From Pseudomonas bohemica (GTDB lineage: Bacteria > Pseudomonadota > Gammaproteobacteria > Pseudomonadales > Pseudomonadaceae), in contig NZ_NKHL01000076.1 in the NCBI RefSeq assembly GCF_002934685.1, positions 1-35,321 of the forward strand: a stretch of DNA of 35,321 nt, given 5' to 3'. A program made the translations under genes and the position numbers. The notes under the pieces are model-generated. The model saw only the letters and a list, made by a program, of their open reading frames with translations, made no database searches and had not been told where the DNA came from. Below, piece after piece: positions 15,463 through 23,007 of the stretch (the stretch's first letter is position 1; every line of letters starts with the position of its first letter).

Positions 15463-17105
15463 AAGAGGGCTTCCGTCAGGCGATGGCCTGGTTGCACACC
15501 TGGGCCGGGTTGATCTTCGGCTGGCTGTTGTTCGCCATTTTCCTGACCGGCACGCTTTCATACTTCAAGAACGAAATCTCCCAATGGACGCAGCCTGAGC
15601 TCGTTCCTCACCAAGTTACTGAAGTCGACAGCGTCAACCGCGCACAGCGTTGGCTGCAGGAAAACGCCGGCGATGCGAAACGCTGGTTCATTACGCTGCC
15701 GGACGAGCGTTCCCCGGCCTTGGGTCTGAGCTGGGCGAAAGCCAGGGGTGGCTTCGAAAGGAAGTCTCTGGACGCCCTCAGCGGCACCCCGGTGCAGGCG
15801 CGTGAGAGCATGGGCGGCGAGTTTTTCTATCGTTTCCATTTCCAGCTGCAGATGCCTTATCCGTGGGGCCGCTGGCTGGCGTCGCTGTCAGCGATGGTGA
15901 TGTTCGTCGCCCTGGTCAGCGGGATCATCACCCACAAGAAGATCTTCAAGGAGTTCTTCACCTTTCGCCCACGCAAGGGCCAGCGCACCTGGCTCGATGG
16001 TCACAACGCCGTCGCGGTGCTGGTCTTGCCGTTCCACCTGATGATCACCTATAGCAGTCTGGTGATCTTCATGACCATGATCATGCCGGTGAGCATTCTC
16101 ACGACCTACGGCGGCAACACCCAGGCATTTTTCGATGACCTGTTTCCGGCGTTCAAGACCGCTCCGGCGTCCACCGAAACCGCGCCCTTGGCGCCGATCG
16201 CCCCGATGTTCGAAGTTGCCGCAGAAAAATGGCCGGGCAGTCGCATCGGCCTGATCACGGTGAACAATCCCGGTAAGGCCAATGCGTCGGTGACCTTGAC
16301 CCCAAGCGGCGCCGATCATATACCCAATATTTCCGGCACTACGCTGATGTTCGATGGCGTCAGCGGCGCGCTCAAGGACGAAAGCACCATGAGCGCCGCG
16401 TCGCTGATGTTGGCTGGCGGGCTCTACGGCCTGCACATGGGGCATTTCGCCGGGCCGTTGTTGCGTTGGTTGTATTTCCTGGCGGGCATCGGTGGCACAG
16501 CGATGATCGGCACCGGTCTTGTGATCTGGCTGGGCAAGCGCAAGCTCAAACACGCGAAGGCAGGGGTTCTGCCGTTCGAGTTGCGTCTGGTGGAAATGCT
16601 CAATGTGGCGAGCATGTCGGGGCTGATGCTGGCGGTGGTGAGTTTCTTCTGGGCCAATCGTCTGTTGCCGGTGAGCTTTGCCGGGCGTAGCGACTGGGAA
16701 GTGCGGACGTTTTTCTGCATGTGGGGGCTGGCCTTGCTGCATGCCTTCGTGCGCGTGTTCTTCCGGGAGGGTCGCAGCGCATGGCGCGAACAGCTGACCC
16801 TGGCAGCATCGCTGTATTGCGCATTGCCGGTGCTGGATCTGCTGACGGCAGGTGACTATCTGTTCGCGTCATTGAAACAGGGGCAGATGACCCTGGCTGC
16901 GCTGGATGTGACGGCGCTGATTACCGGGATTTTTCTGGCGTGGGGGGCGATGAGATTTGGCGAGGGTGGCAAAGTCGCATTCGTGAGTAAGCTCACTCCC
17001 ACGGATTCGCGTCGTAAATCGGACTCTGGTGTGTCTGCCAACAGTGGGAGCGAGCCTGCTCGCGAAAGCGTTCGCGCTGACGCCACCGCTCAGGAGGCCA
17101 ACTGA
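15459..17105 (+). CDS. PepSY-associated inner-membrane protein (PiuB-like)
   Basis: The likely start is the GTG at 15459, overlapping the preceding stop (548 residues). The N-terminus MAWLHTWAGLIFGWLLFAIF is the typical first helix of PepSY_TM proteins. Further membrane segments include SLSAMVMFVALVSGIITHKK, VLPFHLMITYSSLVIFMTMI and LYFLAGIGGTAMIGTGLVIW. Conserved histidines (HTWAG, DGHNAV, LHMGHFAG) resemble haem or metal ligands of the iron-regulated reductase group, which is thought to reduce or release ferri-siderophore iron. The last ~38 residues (from KLTPTDS) are encoded by a REPIN repeat pair, an unusual C-terminal extension. It is co-transcribed with DUF3649 and DUF3325. Confidence 0.87.
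   Translation: MKEGFRQAMAWLHTWAGLIFGWLLFAIFLTGTLSYFKNEISQWTQPELVPHQVTEVDSVNRAQRWLQENAGDAKRWFITLPDERSPALGLSWAKARGGFERKSLDALSGTPVQARESMGGEFFYRFHFQLQMPYPWGRWLASLSAMVMFVALVSGIITHKKIFKEFFTFRPRKGQRTWLDGHNAVAVLVLPFHLMITYSSLVIFMTMIMPVSILTTYGGNTQAFFDDLFPAFKTAPASTETAPLAPIAPMFEVAAEKWPGSRIGLITVNNPGKANASVTLTPSGADHIPNISGTTLMFDGVSGALKDESTMSAASLMLAGGLYGLHMGHFAGPLLRWLYFLAGIGGTAMIGTGLVIWLGKRKLKHAKAGVLPFELRLVEMLNVASMSGLMLAVVSFFWANRLLPVSFAGRSDWEVRTFFCMWGLALLHAFVRVFFREGRSAWREQLTLAASLYCALPVLDLLTAGDYLFASLKQGQMTLAALDVTALITGIFLAWGAMRFGEGGKVAFVSKLTPTDSRRKSDSGVSANSGSEPARESVRADATAQEAN
16981..17070. repeat. REPIN (paired inverted REP), type a, inside the PepSY gene
   Basis: The left arm 16981-17002 and right arm 17044-17070 (GTGGGAGCGAGCCTGCTCGC) are inverted copies. 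The pair is read in frame and encodes the C-terminal tail of the PepSY protein. Confidence 0.75.
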
Positions 17106-17437
17106 TGCTGCTGGCCACCTTGCTCTGCTACATCGGTTTCACCGCGCTGTGCCTGTCCATGAACCGCCACTATGACGACCTCATTGGCGGCTCGCTGACC
17201 CTGGGCCGTGGCAGGGCCTTGAAGCTGCTGGGTTGGGTTGCATTGCTGTTGTCACTCTGGGTTGCCCTGGCTTCACAAGCCATGGGTCAGGCCCTGGTGC
17301 AGTGGTTCGCGGCGTTGATGGGCAGCGCGGTCCTGTTCGTATTCGTGATGTCGTATCGGCCAAGGCTGGCCTTGTCGTTGGCGGGTATCGGGGCATTGCT
17401 TGCCCCGGTTGTCGCCTGCATTCAACTCCTGGCCTGA
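17105..17437 (+). CDS. DUF3325 membrane protein
   Basis: Protein of 110 residues. AGGAGG lies 8 bases before the ATG, whose first base is the last base of the PepSY stop (TGATG). It has three to four hydrophobic helices (LLATLLCYIGFTALCLSM, LLGWVALLLSLWVALAS, WFAALMGSAVLFVFVM, ALSLAGIGALLAPVVAC). Length and the MNRHYDD segment after helix one agree with DUF3325, usually found with DUF3649 and PepSY genes near siderophore receptors. It is probably an accessory subunit of the PepSY protein in the inner membrane; no reaction is known. The ECF sigma gene begins 7 bases after its stop. Confidence 0.82.
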   Translation: MLLATLLCYIGFTALCLSMNRHYDDLIGGSLTLGRGRALKLLGWVALLLSLWVALASQAMGQALVQWFAALMGSAVLFVFVMSYRPRLALSLAGIGALLAPVVACIQLLA

Positions 17438-17444
17438 GCCCACC

Positions 17445-18053
17445 ATGATCGACCTCACCCCGCCGACGCCGAATACGGCCTCATCCGACGCCGATCAGGA
17501 CGCCCCCAAGGCGGCGCGCGCGCATTTCCTCAAAGTATTCCTTTCGCAACGTCCGCAGATGGAAGCGCTGGTGAGTCGGCGTGTCGGCTGTCGGGCGACG
17601 GCCGCCGATCTGGTGCAGGACCTGTTCGTCAGGTTCTGGCGTCGGCCATTGGTGCAGGTCGAGGAGCTCAATACCTATTTACTGCGTTGCGCCGGCAATA
17701 TCGCCATCGATCACCTGCGCAACGAAGGCACTCGCGCCCGACTCAACGAAGAGCTGATGCCGGACGAACAAGAGCTGCGCGTCGATGAACCCCAGGCAGC
17801 GCTGGAAGCCGGCAACGACTTGCGCCATATCGAAGCAGCCTTGCGCGGGCTGCCGGAGAAGACGCGACAGATCTTCCTGCTCAATCGCATTCACGGACGC
17901 AAATACGTCGAGATCGCCAAGGTGATGGGCCTTTCGCAAAGCGCTGTGGAAAAACATATGATGCGCGCCTTGCAAGCCTGCAAGGCGAGCCTGGATCAGG
18001 ACGTCACGCGGGGCATTCCCCTTCGTGCGAAGTCCGAGGACGCTCGTCGATGA
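17445..18053 (+). CDS. ECF sigma factor, FecI-like
   Basis: The start ATG at 17445 gives 202 residues; the frame is open upstream only into the preceding gene. Region 2 is seen as TAADLVQDLFVRFWRRP with NTYLLRCAGNIAIDHLR. Region 4 is GLPEKTRQIFLLNRIHGRKY with the helix-turn-helix YVEIAKVMGLSQSAVEKHMM. This is the FecI/iron-starvation class that transcribes a siderophore-receptor gene when the receptor signals ligand capture. The adjacent FecR and STN-domain receptor complete the system. The FecR start overlaps its stop by 4 bases. Confidence 0.92.
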   Translation: MIDLTPPTPNTASSDADQDAPKAARAHFLKVFLSQRPQMEALVSRRVGCRATAADLVQDLFVRFWRRPLVQVEELNTYLLRCAGNIAIDHLRNEGTRARLNEELMPDEQELRVDEPQAALEAGNDLRHIEAALRGLPEKTRQIFLLNRIHGRKYVEIAKVMGLSQSAVEKHMMRALQACKASLDQDVTRGIPLRAKSEDARR

Positions 18054-19060
18054 AAGCGCCTTCGGATTCGACTTTGACCATCACCCCTGAACAACACGAT
18101 ACCGCCTTGAGATGGCTGAGTTTGCTGCACGATCAGCCGAGCGCGGCCGATCAGGCGCATTTCAGCCGCTGGCTGCAGGCTGACCCTGCTCACGCCGAGG
18201 CCTATGCCCAGGCGCAAGTGATGTGGGAGATGAGCGAAGAGCCTGCGGCGAAACTGGCGGCTGAAGATTCCGTGGCGCTCGAAGCGCTGCTACGAGCGAT
18301 GGATGCTCCAGCTCAGGTTCCCGTGAGGCGCCGCTCGTTGCCGCGCTGGGGCGCTGCACTGGCGCTGGCAGCCTGTCTGGTGCTGATGATCGGCGTCGGG
18401 CTGGGCTGGCAGCCGCAACGCTGGATCGATGACCTTGGCGCCGATTATGTGTCGGCGCCGGGGCAGGTGCGGATCGTGACGCTGGCGGATCAATCGCAAG
18501 TAACGCTCGACGCCGACAGCGCCATTGCCGTGCACTTTGCCAATGGCGAGCGGCATGTGCAGTTGCGTCGCGGCGCGGCGTTCTTTCAAGTCACTCACAC
18601 CGGCGAGCCGTTCGTGGTCGATGGAGGACGCGGCGAAACCCGCGTGCTCGGGACTCAGTTCGAAGTGCGCCTGCAACCGAGCGGGGCGCAGGTCACGGTG
18701 CTGTCCGGGCGAGTGGGCGTGAAGGCGGGCGCCGAGCTGCCACAGCAGACTCTCACCGCGGGGCAGCGGGTCAGTTATGACCAGACGCGCACCACCGCCC
18801 CTCAATCGGTCGACAGCGAAACCCAGCTGGCGTGGCGTCAGGGTTGGCTCAACTACTACCGCACGCCGCTGGCCGATGTGGTCAGTGATCTGAGCCGTTA
18901 CTACCCAGGGCGCATCGTCGTGCTCGGCGATCAGCTGGCGGCGAAAAAAGTCAGCGGCAGCTTCCCCAGCAACGATCCGCAGGCGGTGCTGGCGGCGTTG
19001 AAGTCGGTGGTCGGATTCGAGCAGTACGAGGCGTTGGGGCGAGTGATTGTGATTCGTTGA
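18050..19060 (+). CDS. FecR-type transmembrane sigma regulator
   Basis: Protein of 336 residues. The cytoplasmic N-terminal part (1-~95) has the anti-sigma pattern (ALRWLSLLHDQPSAADQAHF, RWLQADPAHAEAYAQA). One membrane helix lies at ~103-120 (GAALALAACLVLMIGVGLGW). The periplasmic FecR domain follows (VRIVTLADQSQVTLDADSAI, RGAAFFQVTHTGEPFVVDGG, GTQFEVRL), then a C-terminal signalling part (SDLSRYYPGRIVVL to the end). It would hold the sigma factor inactive or primed and relay the receptor's signal, usually by stepwise proteolysis. ATGA overlap with the sigma gene indicates coupled translation. Confidence 0.92.
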   Translation: MKAPSDSTLTITPEQHDTALRWLSLLHDQPSAADQAHFSRWLQADPAHAEAYAQAQVMWEMSEEPAAKLAAEDSVALEALLRAMDAPAQVPVRRRSLPRWGAALALAACLVLMIGVGLGWQPQRWIDDLGADYVSAPGQVRIVTLADQSQVTLDADSAIAVHFANGERHVQLRRGAAFFQVTHTGEPFVVDGGRGETRVLGTQFEVRLQPSGAQVTVLSGRVGVKAGAELPQQTLTAGQRVSYDQTRTTAPQSVDSETQLAWRQGWLNYYRTPLADVVSDLSRYYPGRIVVLGDQLAAKKVSGSFPSNDPQAVLAALKSVVGFEQYEALGRVIVIR

Positions 19061-19102
19061 GTGATCGACGTCACAAGGGCCGTTGCTGGAGGAACTGTTT
19101 CC

Positions 19103-19194
19103 CTGTAAGAGCGCGCTTGCCCGCGATTGCGATCTGTCCGCAATCAATAAAGAGGTTGTTTGACACGACACAACCGCGGGCAAGCGCTTCTGCA
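19103..19194. repeat. REPIN, type b, between fecR-like and receptor genes
   Basis: The left arm 19103-19130 (TAAGAGCGCGCTTGCCCGCG) and right arm 19173-19194 (CGCGGGCAAGCGCTT) are inverted copies about 42 bases apart. The right arm runs into the open frame preceding the receptor. Confidence 0.75.
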
Positions 19195-19225
19195 CGGGAA
19201 TGCTCATCGATGGGGGCGATTCAAA

Positions 19226-21604
19226 TTGAAAGTCTGGCTCGGCATTTCCATGCTTACCGTCTGGAGCGCATGCGTTCAGGCGGAGCCTGCCTATGACTTT
19301 TCAATCCCCGCCAAACCTCTGCCCCAGGCCCTGAGCGATTTCAGCCGTGTTACCGGGCAGGCAATCATCTACACCCAGGACGCTCCCTACAGCCTTGACG
19401 CTCCCGCGCTCAAAGGCACATTCAATGCCGAGCAAGCGTTGAGGCAGCTGTTGAGCAACTCCGGCCTGAGCTTTCGTCGCGTCACCGACAACACCTTCAG
19501 CCTCGAATCCGCCCCAAGCGGAGGCGTGATCACCCTGGGCCTCACCCAGATCGATTCGCAGCGCAACCTGGAGCAGAGCTATCGACCACCCGCCAGCACA
19601 TCGGTGATGCGCGCCCCGACGCCGCAACTGGAAACCCCCCAGGCGGTCAACGTGGTGCCTGCGCAAGTCTTGCGCGATCAGGCGCCGCGCAACCTTGACG
19701 ACGCGCTGAACAACATCAGCGGCGTTACCCAGGGCAACACCCTCGGCAGCACTCAGGACACCCTGATGAAGCGCGGCTTCGGCGACAACCGCGACGGTTC
19801 GATCATGCGCGACGGCATGCCGGTGGTGCAGGGCCGCAGCCTCAACGCCACGGCCGAGCGCGTCGAAGTCCTCAAAGGCCCCGCCTCGCTGCTGTACGGC
19901 ATTCAGGATCCGGGTGGAGTCATCAATGTGATCAGCAAACGCCCCGAATTGCAGGCGTACACCGCCCTGAGCGCTCGCGGCTCAACTTACGGGACGGGCA
20001 AGAACGGCAGTGGCGGCACGCTCGACAGTACCGGCGCTTTGGGCGGCTCGGGTGAGCAAGGTCAAGGTCTGGCTTATCGGATGGTCATCGACCACGAAGA
20101 CGAGGATTACTGGCGCAATTACGGTGTGCATCGAGAGTCCCTGGTTGCGCCTTCGCTGGCCTGGTACGGCGACGACACCCAGTTGCTCGCCGCCTACGAG
20201 CATCGCGAATTTCTCTCGCCCTTCGATCGCGGCACAGCCATCGACCCGAGCACCAATCGCCCGCTGAACATCCCGGCCACGCGGCGCCTGGACGAGCCGT
20301 TCAACAGCATGGAAGGGCGCTCGGACCTGTACCGCATCGAGGCCGACCATCAATTCGATGACAACTGGAAAGGCCATCTGGGCTACAGCTACAACCGTGA
20401 AACCTACGACGCCAGTCAGGTGCGGGTGACTGCCGTGAACCCGGCCAACGGCACGCTGACTCGCTCGATGGATGGCACCGGCAATGCCCTGAGCACCGAC
20501 CGTTTCACCACCTTGACCCTGAGCGGCAGCGTCGGATTGGCCGGGATGCAGCACGATCTACTGTTCGGCCTGGATGACGAGTACCGCAAGATCTATCGCG
20601 GCGAGCTGATCCGGCAAAAAAGCCGCACGACATTCAGTTATGTGAATCCGCTCTACGGCCAGGAAGCCGAAGGGACTCAGGTCAGCGCACCGGACAGCGT
20701 TCAACTGGACATCCTGCGCAGCGATTCGCTGTTTTTTCAGGATTCGATTCACCTCAACGATCAATGGATTTTCGTCGCAGGTGCGCGTTATCAGCTGTTC
20801 GATCAGCAGGCGGGGAAGGGTATTGCGTTCAACCGCAACACCGATCTGAACGGCGAAAAATGGATTCCTCGTGCCGGGTTGGTCTATCGCTACAACGGTG
20901 AGCTGTCGTTCTATGGCAGTTACACCGAGTCATTCAAACCCAACTCCAGCATTGCTCCGTTGGCGGGCGGCACGCTGCTGGATTCTGCGACCCTGCCCGA
21001 GCAATCCAGGGCCTGGGAGCTGGGAACCAAATGGGATGTGGACGAGCGGATCAGCGGAACGCTGGCGCTGTTCGACATCAAGAAACGCAACGTGCTGGTG
21101 GCCAATTTCGATTCGCTCACGGCCAATACCGTTTACACCACTGCAGGTGAAGTGCGCTCTCGGGGCGTCGAACTGGACCTGAGCGGGCAGCTGTCGGAGC
21201 GCTGGAGCCTGATCGGCGGCTATGCGTTTACCGATGCGTGGGTAGTGGAAGATCCGACCCTCAAAGGCAACCGGCTACAGAACGTGCCCAAGCACAGCGG
21301 GTCGTTATCCGCCGTGTATGACGCCGGGGCTGTGTTCGGCAGCGATCGATTGAGGGTCGGCGCAGGCGCGCATTACGTAGGCGAGCGGGCCGGAAACCCG
21401 GACAACGATTTCGACCTGCCGGGCTACACCGTCGCTGATGCCTTCGCGACCTATGAAACCCGGCTGGACGGGCAGAAGGTCAGGTTTCAACTCAACGTGA
21501 AGAACCTGTTCGATCGCACGTACTACAGCTCGGCGGTGAGCCGGTATTTCGTGTCGATGGGTGATTCGCGGCAGGTGATCGTGGCAACGACGTTGGAGTT
21601 TTGA
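19226..21604 (+). CDS. TonB-dependent siderophore receptor with STN signalling domain
   Basis: The frame is open from 19160 but has no ATG before the signal peptide. I place the start at the TTG at 19226 (KVWLGISMLTVWSACVQA-EP, 792 residues); TTG at 19160 would place REPIN-encoded residues at the N-terminus. Next come an STN domain (AYDFSIPAKPLPQALSDFSR, GTFNAEQALRQLLSNSGLSF) that contacts FecR, a plug (ETPQAVNVVPAQVL, LDDALNNISGV, RVEVLKGPASLLYG, PGGVINVISKRP) and a 22-strand-type barrel ending in aromatic Phe (VIVATTLEF). It imports a ferric siderophore across the outer membrane and signals to the sigma/FecR pair upstream. The plug resembles ferrichrome/ferrioxamine-type receptors, but the ligand is not determinable. 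Confidence 0.9.
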   Translation: MKVWLGISMLTVWSACVQAEPAYDFSIPAKPLPQALSDFSRVTGQAIIYTQDAPYSLDAPALKGTFNAEQALRQLLSNSGLSFRRVTDNTFSLESAPSGGVITLGLTQIDSQRNLEQSYRPPASTSVMRAPTPQLETPQAVNVVPAQVLRDQAPRNLDDALNNISGVTQGNTLGSTQDTLMKRGFGDNRDGSIMRDGMPVVQGRSLNATAERVEVLKGPASLLYGIQDPGGVINVISKRPELQAYTALSARGSTYGTGKNGSGGTLDSTGALGGSGEQGQGLAYRMVIDHEDEDYWRNYGVHRESLVAPSLAWYGDDTQLLAAYEHREFLSPFDRGTAIDPSTNRPLNIPATRRLDEPFNSMEGRSDLYRIEADHQFDDNWKGHLGYSYNRETYDASQVRVTAVNPANGTLTRSMDGTGNALSTDRFTTLTLSGSVGLAGMQHDLLFGLDDEYRKIYRGELIRQKSRTTFSYVNPLYGQEAEGTQVSAPDSVQLDILRSDSLFFQDSIHLNDQWIFVAGARYQLFDQQAGKGIAFNRNTDLNGEKWIPRAGLVYRYNGELSFYGSYTESFKPNSSIAPLAGGTLLDSATLPEQSRAWELGTKWDVDERISGTLALFDIKKRNVLVANFDSLTANTVYTTAGEVRSRGVELDLSGQLSERWSLIGGYAFTDAWVVEDPTLKGNRLQNVPKHSGSLSAVYDAGAVFGSDRLRVGAGAHYVGERAGNPDNDFDLPGYTVADAFATYETRLDGQKVRFQLNVKNLFDRTYYSSAVSRYFVSMGDSRQVIVATTLEF

Positions 21605-21627
21605 GGGCGCGCGAACTGGCTTCAATT

Positions 21628-21805
21628 GGCTTTTGATTCTGACCGCAGGCCGTGGGAGCGGGCTTGCCTGCGATCTGCCGCGAAGCGGTAGCAAATCCGA
21701 TCACCCTGGTTGTATCTGACACACCACATGCGCAGATTTTACTGCCACTGCGCGACGGATCGCCTGCAAGCAGCGCCCCATGGCCTGCGGCCAGAATCGA
21801 AAGCC
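21628..21805. repeat. Long imperfect inverted repeat, REPIN-like core (type divergent)
   Basis: The 48-base arms 21628-21675 and 21758-21805 pair at 38 of 48 positions across an 82-base loop. Inside is a degenerate REP core (GTGGGAGCGGGCTTGCCTGC); outside, the match continues over GGCTTT-GATTCTG-CCGCAGGCC. It fills the gap between converging receptor and AraC genes and could act as a bidirectional transcript end. Confidence 0.7.
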
Positions 21806-21819
21806 GAGTGCGCCAGTCG

Positions 21820-22695
21820 TTAAGACTCAAACGCCAACCGGTACTCCCCGGCCGTCGCGCCCATCACCTGCCTGAAGCGATTGCTGAAATGACTCGCGCT
21901 GGCGAAGCCACATTCCAGGGCAATCTCGCCGAACGCCATCCGCGTGCCGCGCAGCAATTCCCGGGCGCGGTTCATGCGCCGGGCCAGCAGATATTGGTGG
22001 GGCGGCAGGCCGAAGCTTTCGCGAAACATCCGGGCGAAGTGGTATTCGGACAGGGCACACATCCCGGCCAGTTGCCCCAGGCTCAACGGCTCGGCCAGGT
22101 TCTGCTCGATGAACTCCACCAGTTGCCGACGCAGATGCGGCGCCAGCCCGCCTTTCAAACGCAGACCATCGCGTAGCCCTACCTGGCTCAGGATCATGTG
22201 GTCGAGCAGTTCATGGGCCAGGCTTCCAGTCTGCAAGCGCTCGCCGGGTTCGCTCCAGTTCATGCGGATCAGCCGATGAAAGCGCTCGGCTTGCAGCGGA
22301 TCATCGATGAAGGTGTTTTCTTGCAGCATCATCTCCCGAGGCTCGCGGTCCAGCAGGGTGACGCAGTTGAGCGCGAACTGTTCGGGGCTGATGTACAGAT
22401 GGGCCAGCCGCAGATCGCCATTGACCACCCACGACGATTGATGCCCGGCGGGAAGTACGCAGAGTTTGTCCGGCGCGCCTTTTCTGTCGGGCTGGCCGCG
22501 GCGGAACGTTTCGAAGCCGCCGGAGATATAACAGGACAGGGTGTGATGACTCGGCGCGTGATAGTCCTGCGCGTCATGGCGGTTGTTCCACAAGGCTGCG
22601 ACCACACCATCACCCAGGGATGCGCTCTGCTCCAGCCGCGCGTGGGGCGAGCTGTTCAGGGACTGAAAAACCTGAATGGTTTCAAGTGACGACAT
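21820..22695 (-). CDS. AraC-family transcriptional regulator
   Basis: I chose the ATG at 22695 (291 residues, MSSLETIQVF) with GAGAG upstream; the frame continues to 22770, but those codons come from a REPIN. The N-terminal ~170 residues look like a cupin-type sensing domain (HAPSHHTLSCYISGGFETF, CVLPAGHQSSWVVNG). The C-terminal ~100 residues hold two helix-turn-helix motifs (LSLGQLAGMCALSEYHFARM and FGEIALECGFASASHFSNRF). It is divergent from the EamA exporter, which it may regulate in response to a small ligand. A 10-base-period direct repeat in between is a candidate site. Confidence 0.9.
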   Translation of the reverse strand: MSSLETIQVFQSLNSSPHARLEQSASLGDGVVAALWNNRHDAQDYHAPSHHTLSCYISGGFETFRRGQPDRKGAPDKLCVLPAGHQSSWVVNGDLRLAHLYISPEQFALNCVTLLDREPREMMLQENTFIDDPLQAERFHRLIRMNWSEPGERLQTGSLAHELLDHMILSQVGLRDGLRLKGGLAPHLRRQLVEFIEQNLAEPLSLGQLAGMCALSEYHFARMFRESFGLPPHQYLLARRMNRARELLRGTRMAFGEIALECGFASASHFSNRFRQVMGATAGEYRLAFES

Positions 22696-22748
22696 GGTGG
22701 CTCTCGAAAACTTCGGATCGGCTGCGGCGCTATCTTGAGGTGACAAAC

Positions 22749-22841
22749 CTGTGGGAGTGAGCTTGCTCACGAAGACTCACGCAAAGCCCAAACATCTTCA
22801 TCGGTCATGCCTCAGCGGTCGTGAGCAAGCTCACTCCCTGA
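22749..22841. repeat. REPIN, type a, upstream of the AraC gene
   Basis: Left arm 22749-22776 (GTGGGAGTGAGCTTGCTCAC) and right arm 22818-22841 (GTGAGCAAGCTCACTCCC) are near-perfect inverted copies. Confidence 0.85.
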
Positions 22842-22943
22842 CGGGGGACGCATTTGCGAGACCTCGCGGTGGCAGGTGCATCTCGAACGTCTCGCATCCT
22901 ACTCCGTAGCGCTGCCGCTGCCAGCGGCCTGACGATCAAATGC

Positions 22944-22959
22944 GCAAGTTTTTGCAAGT
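22944..22959. promoter_or_regulatory. Direct repeat with 10-base period, candidate AraC-type site
   Basis: GCAAGT occurs at 22944-22949 and again at 22954-22959, one helical turn apart, between the divergent AraC and EamA genes. AraC proteins often bind such same-face direct half sites. Binding is inference. Confidence 0.35.
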
Positions 22960-22975
22960 GACGTTCAGGGCGCGC

Positions 22976-23001
22976 CCTCAGACTGAGGCCTCAATGAGGA
23001 G
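22976..23001 (+). promoter_or_regulatory. Overlapping hairpins at the EamA ribosome binding site
   Basis: CCTCA-gac-TGAGG (22976-22988) is followed directly by CCTCA-A-TGAGG (22989-22999), whose last arm is part of the GAGGAG ribosome binding site (22996-23001). The first TGAGG can pair with the first or the second CCTCA, so alternative structures can hide or free the site. Confidence 0.35.
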
Positions 23002-23007
23002 CCTGCC

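Noticed and set aside
22696..22770. Extended N-terminus for the AraC regulator from 22770
   Set aside because: The extra codons (starting KLTPTGLSP) are read from a REPIN arm, as also seen in other unrelated frames here.
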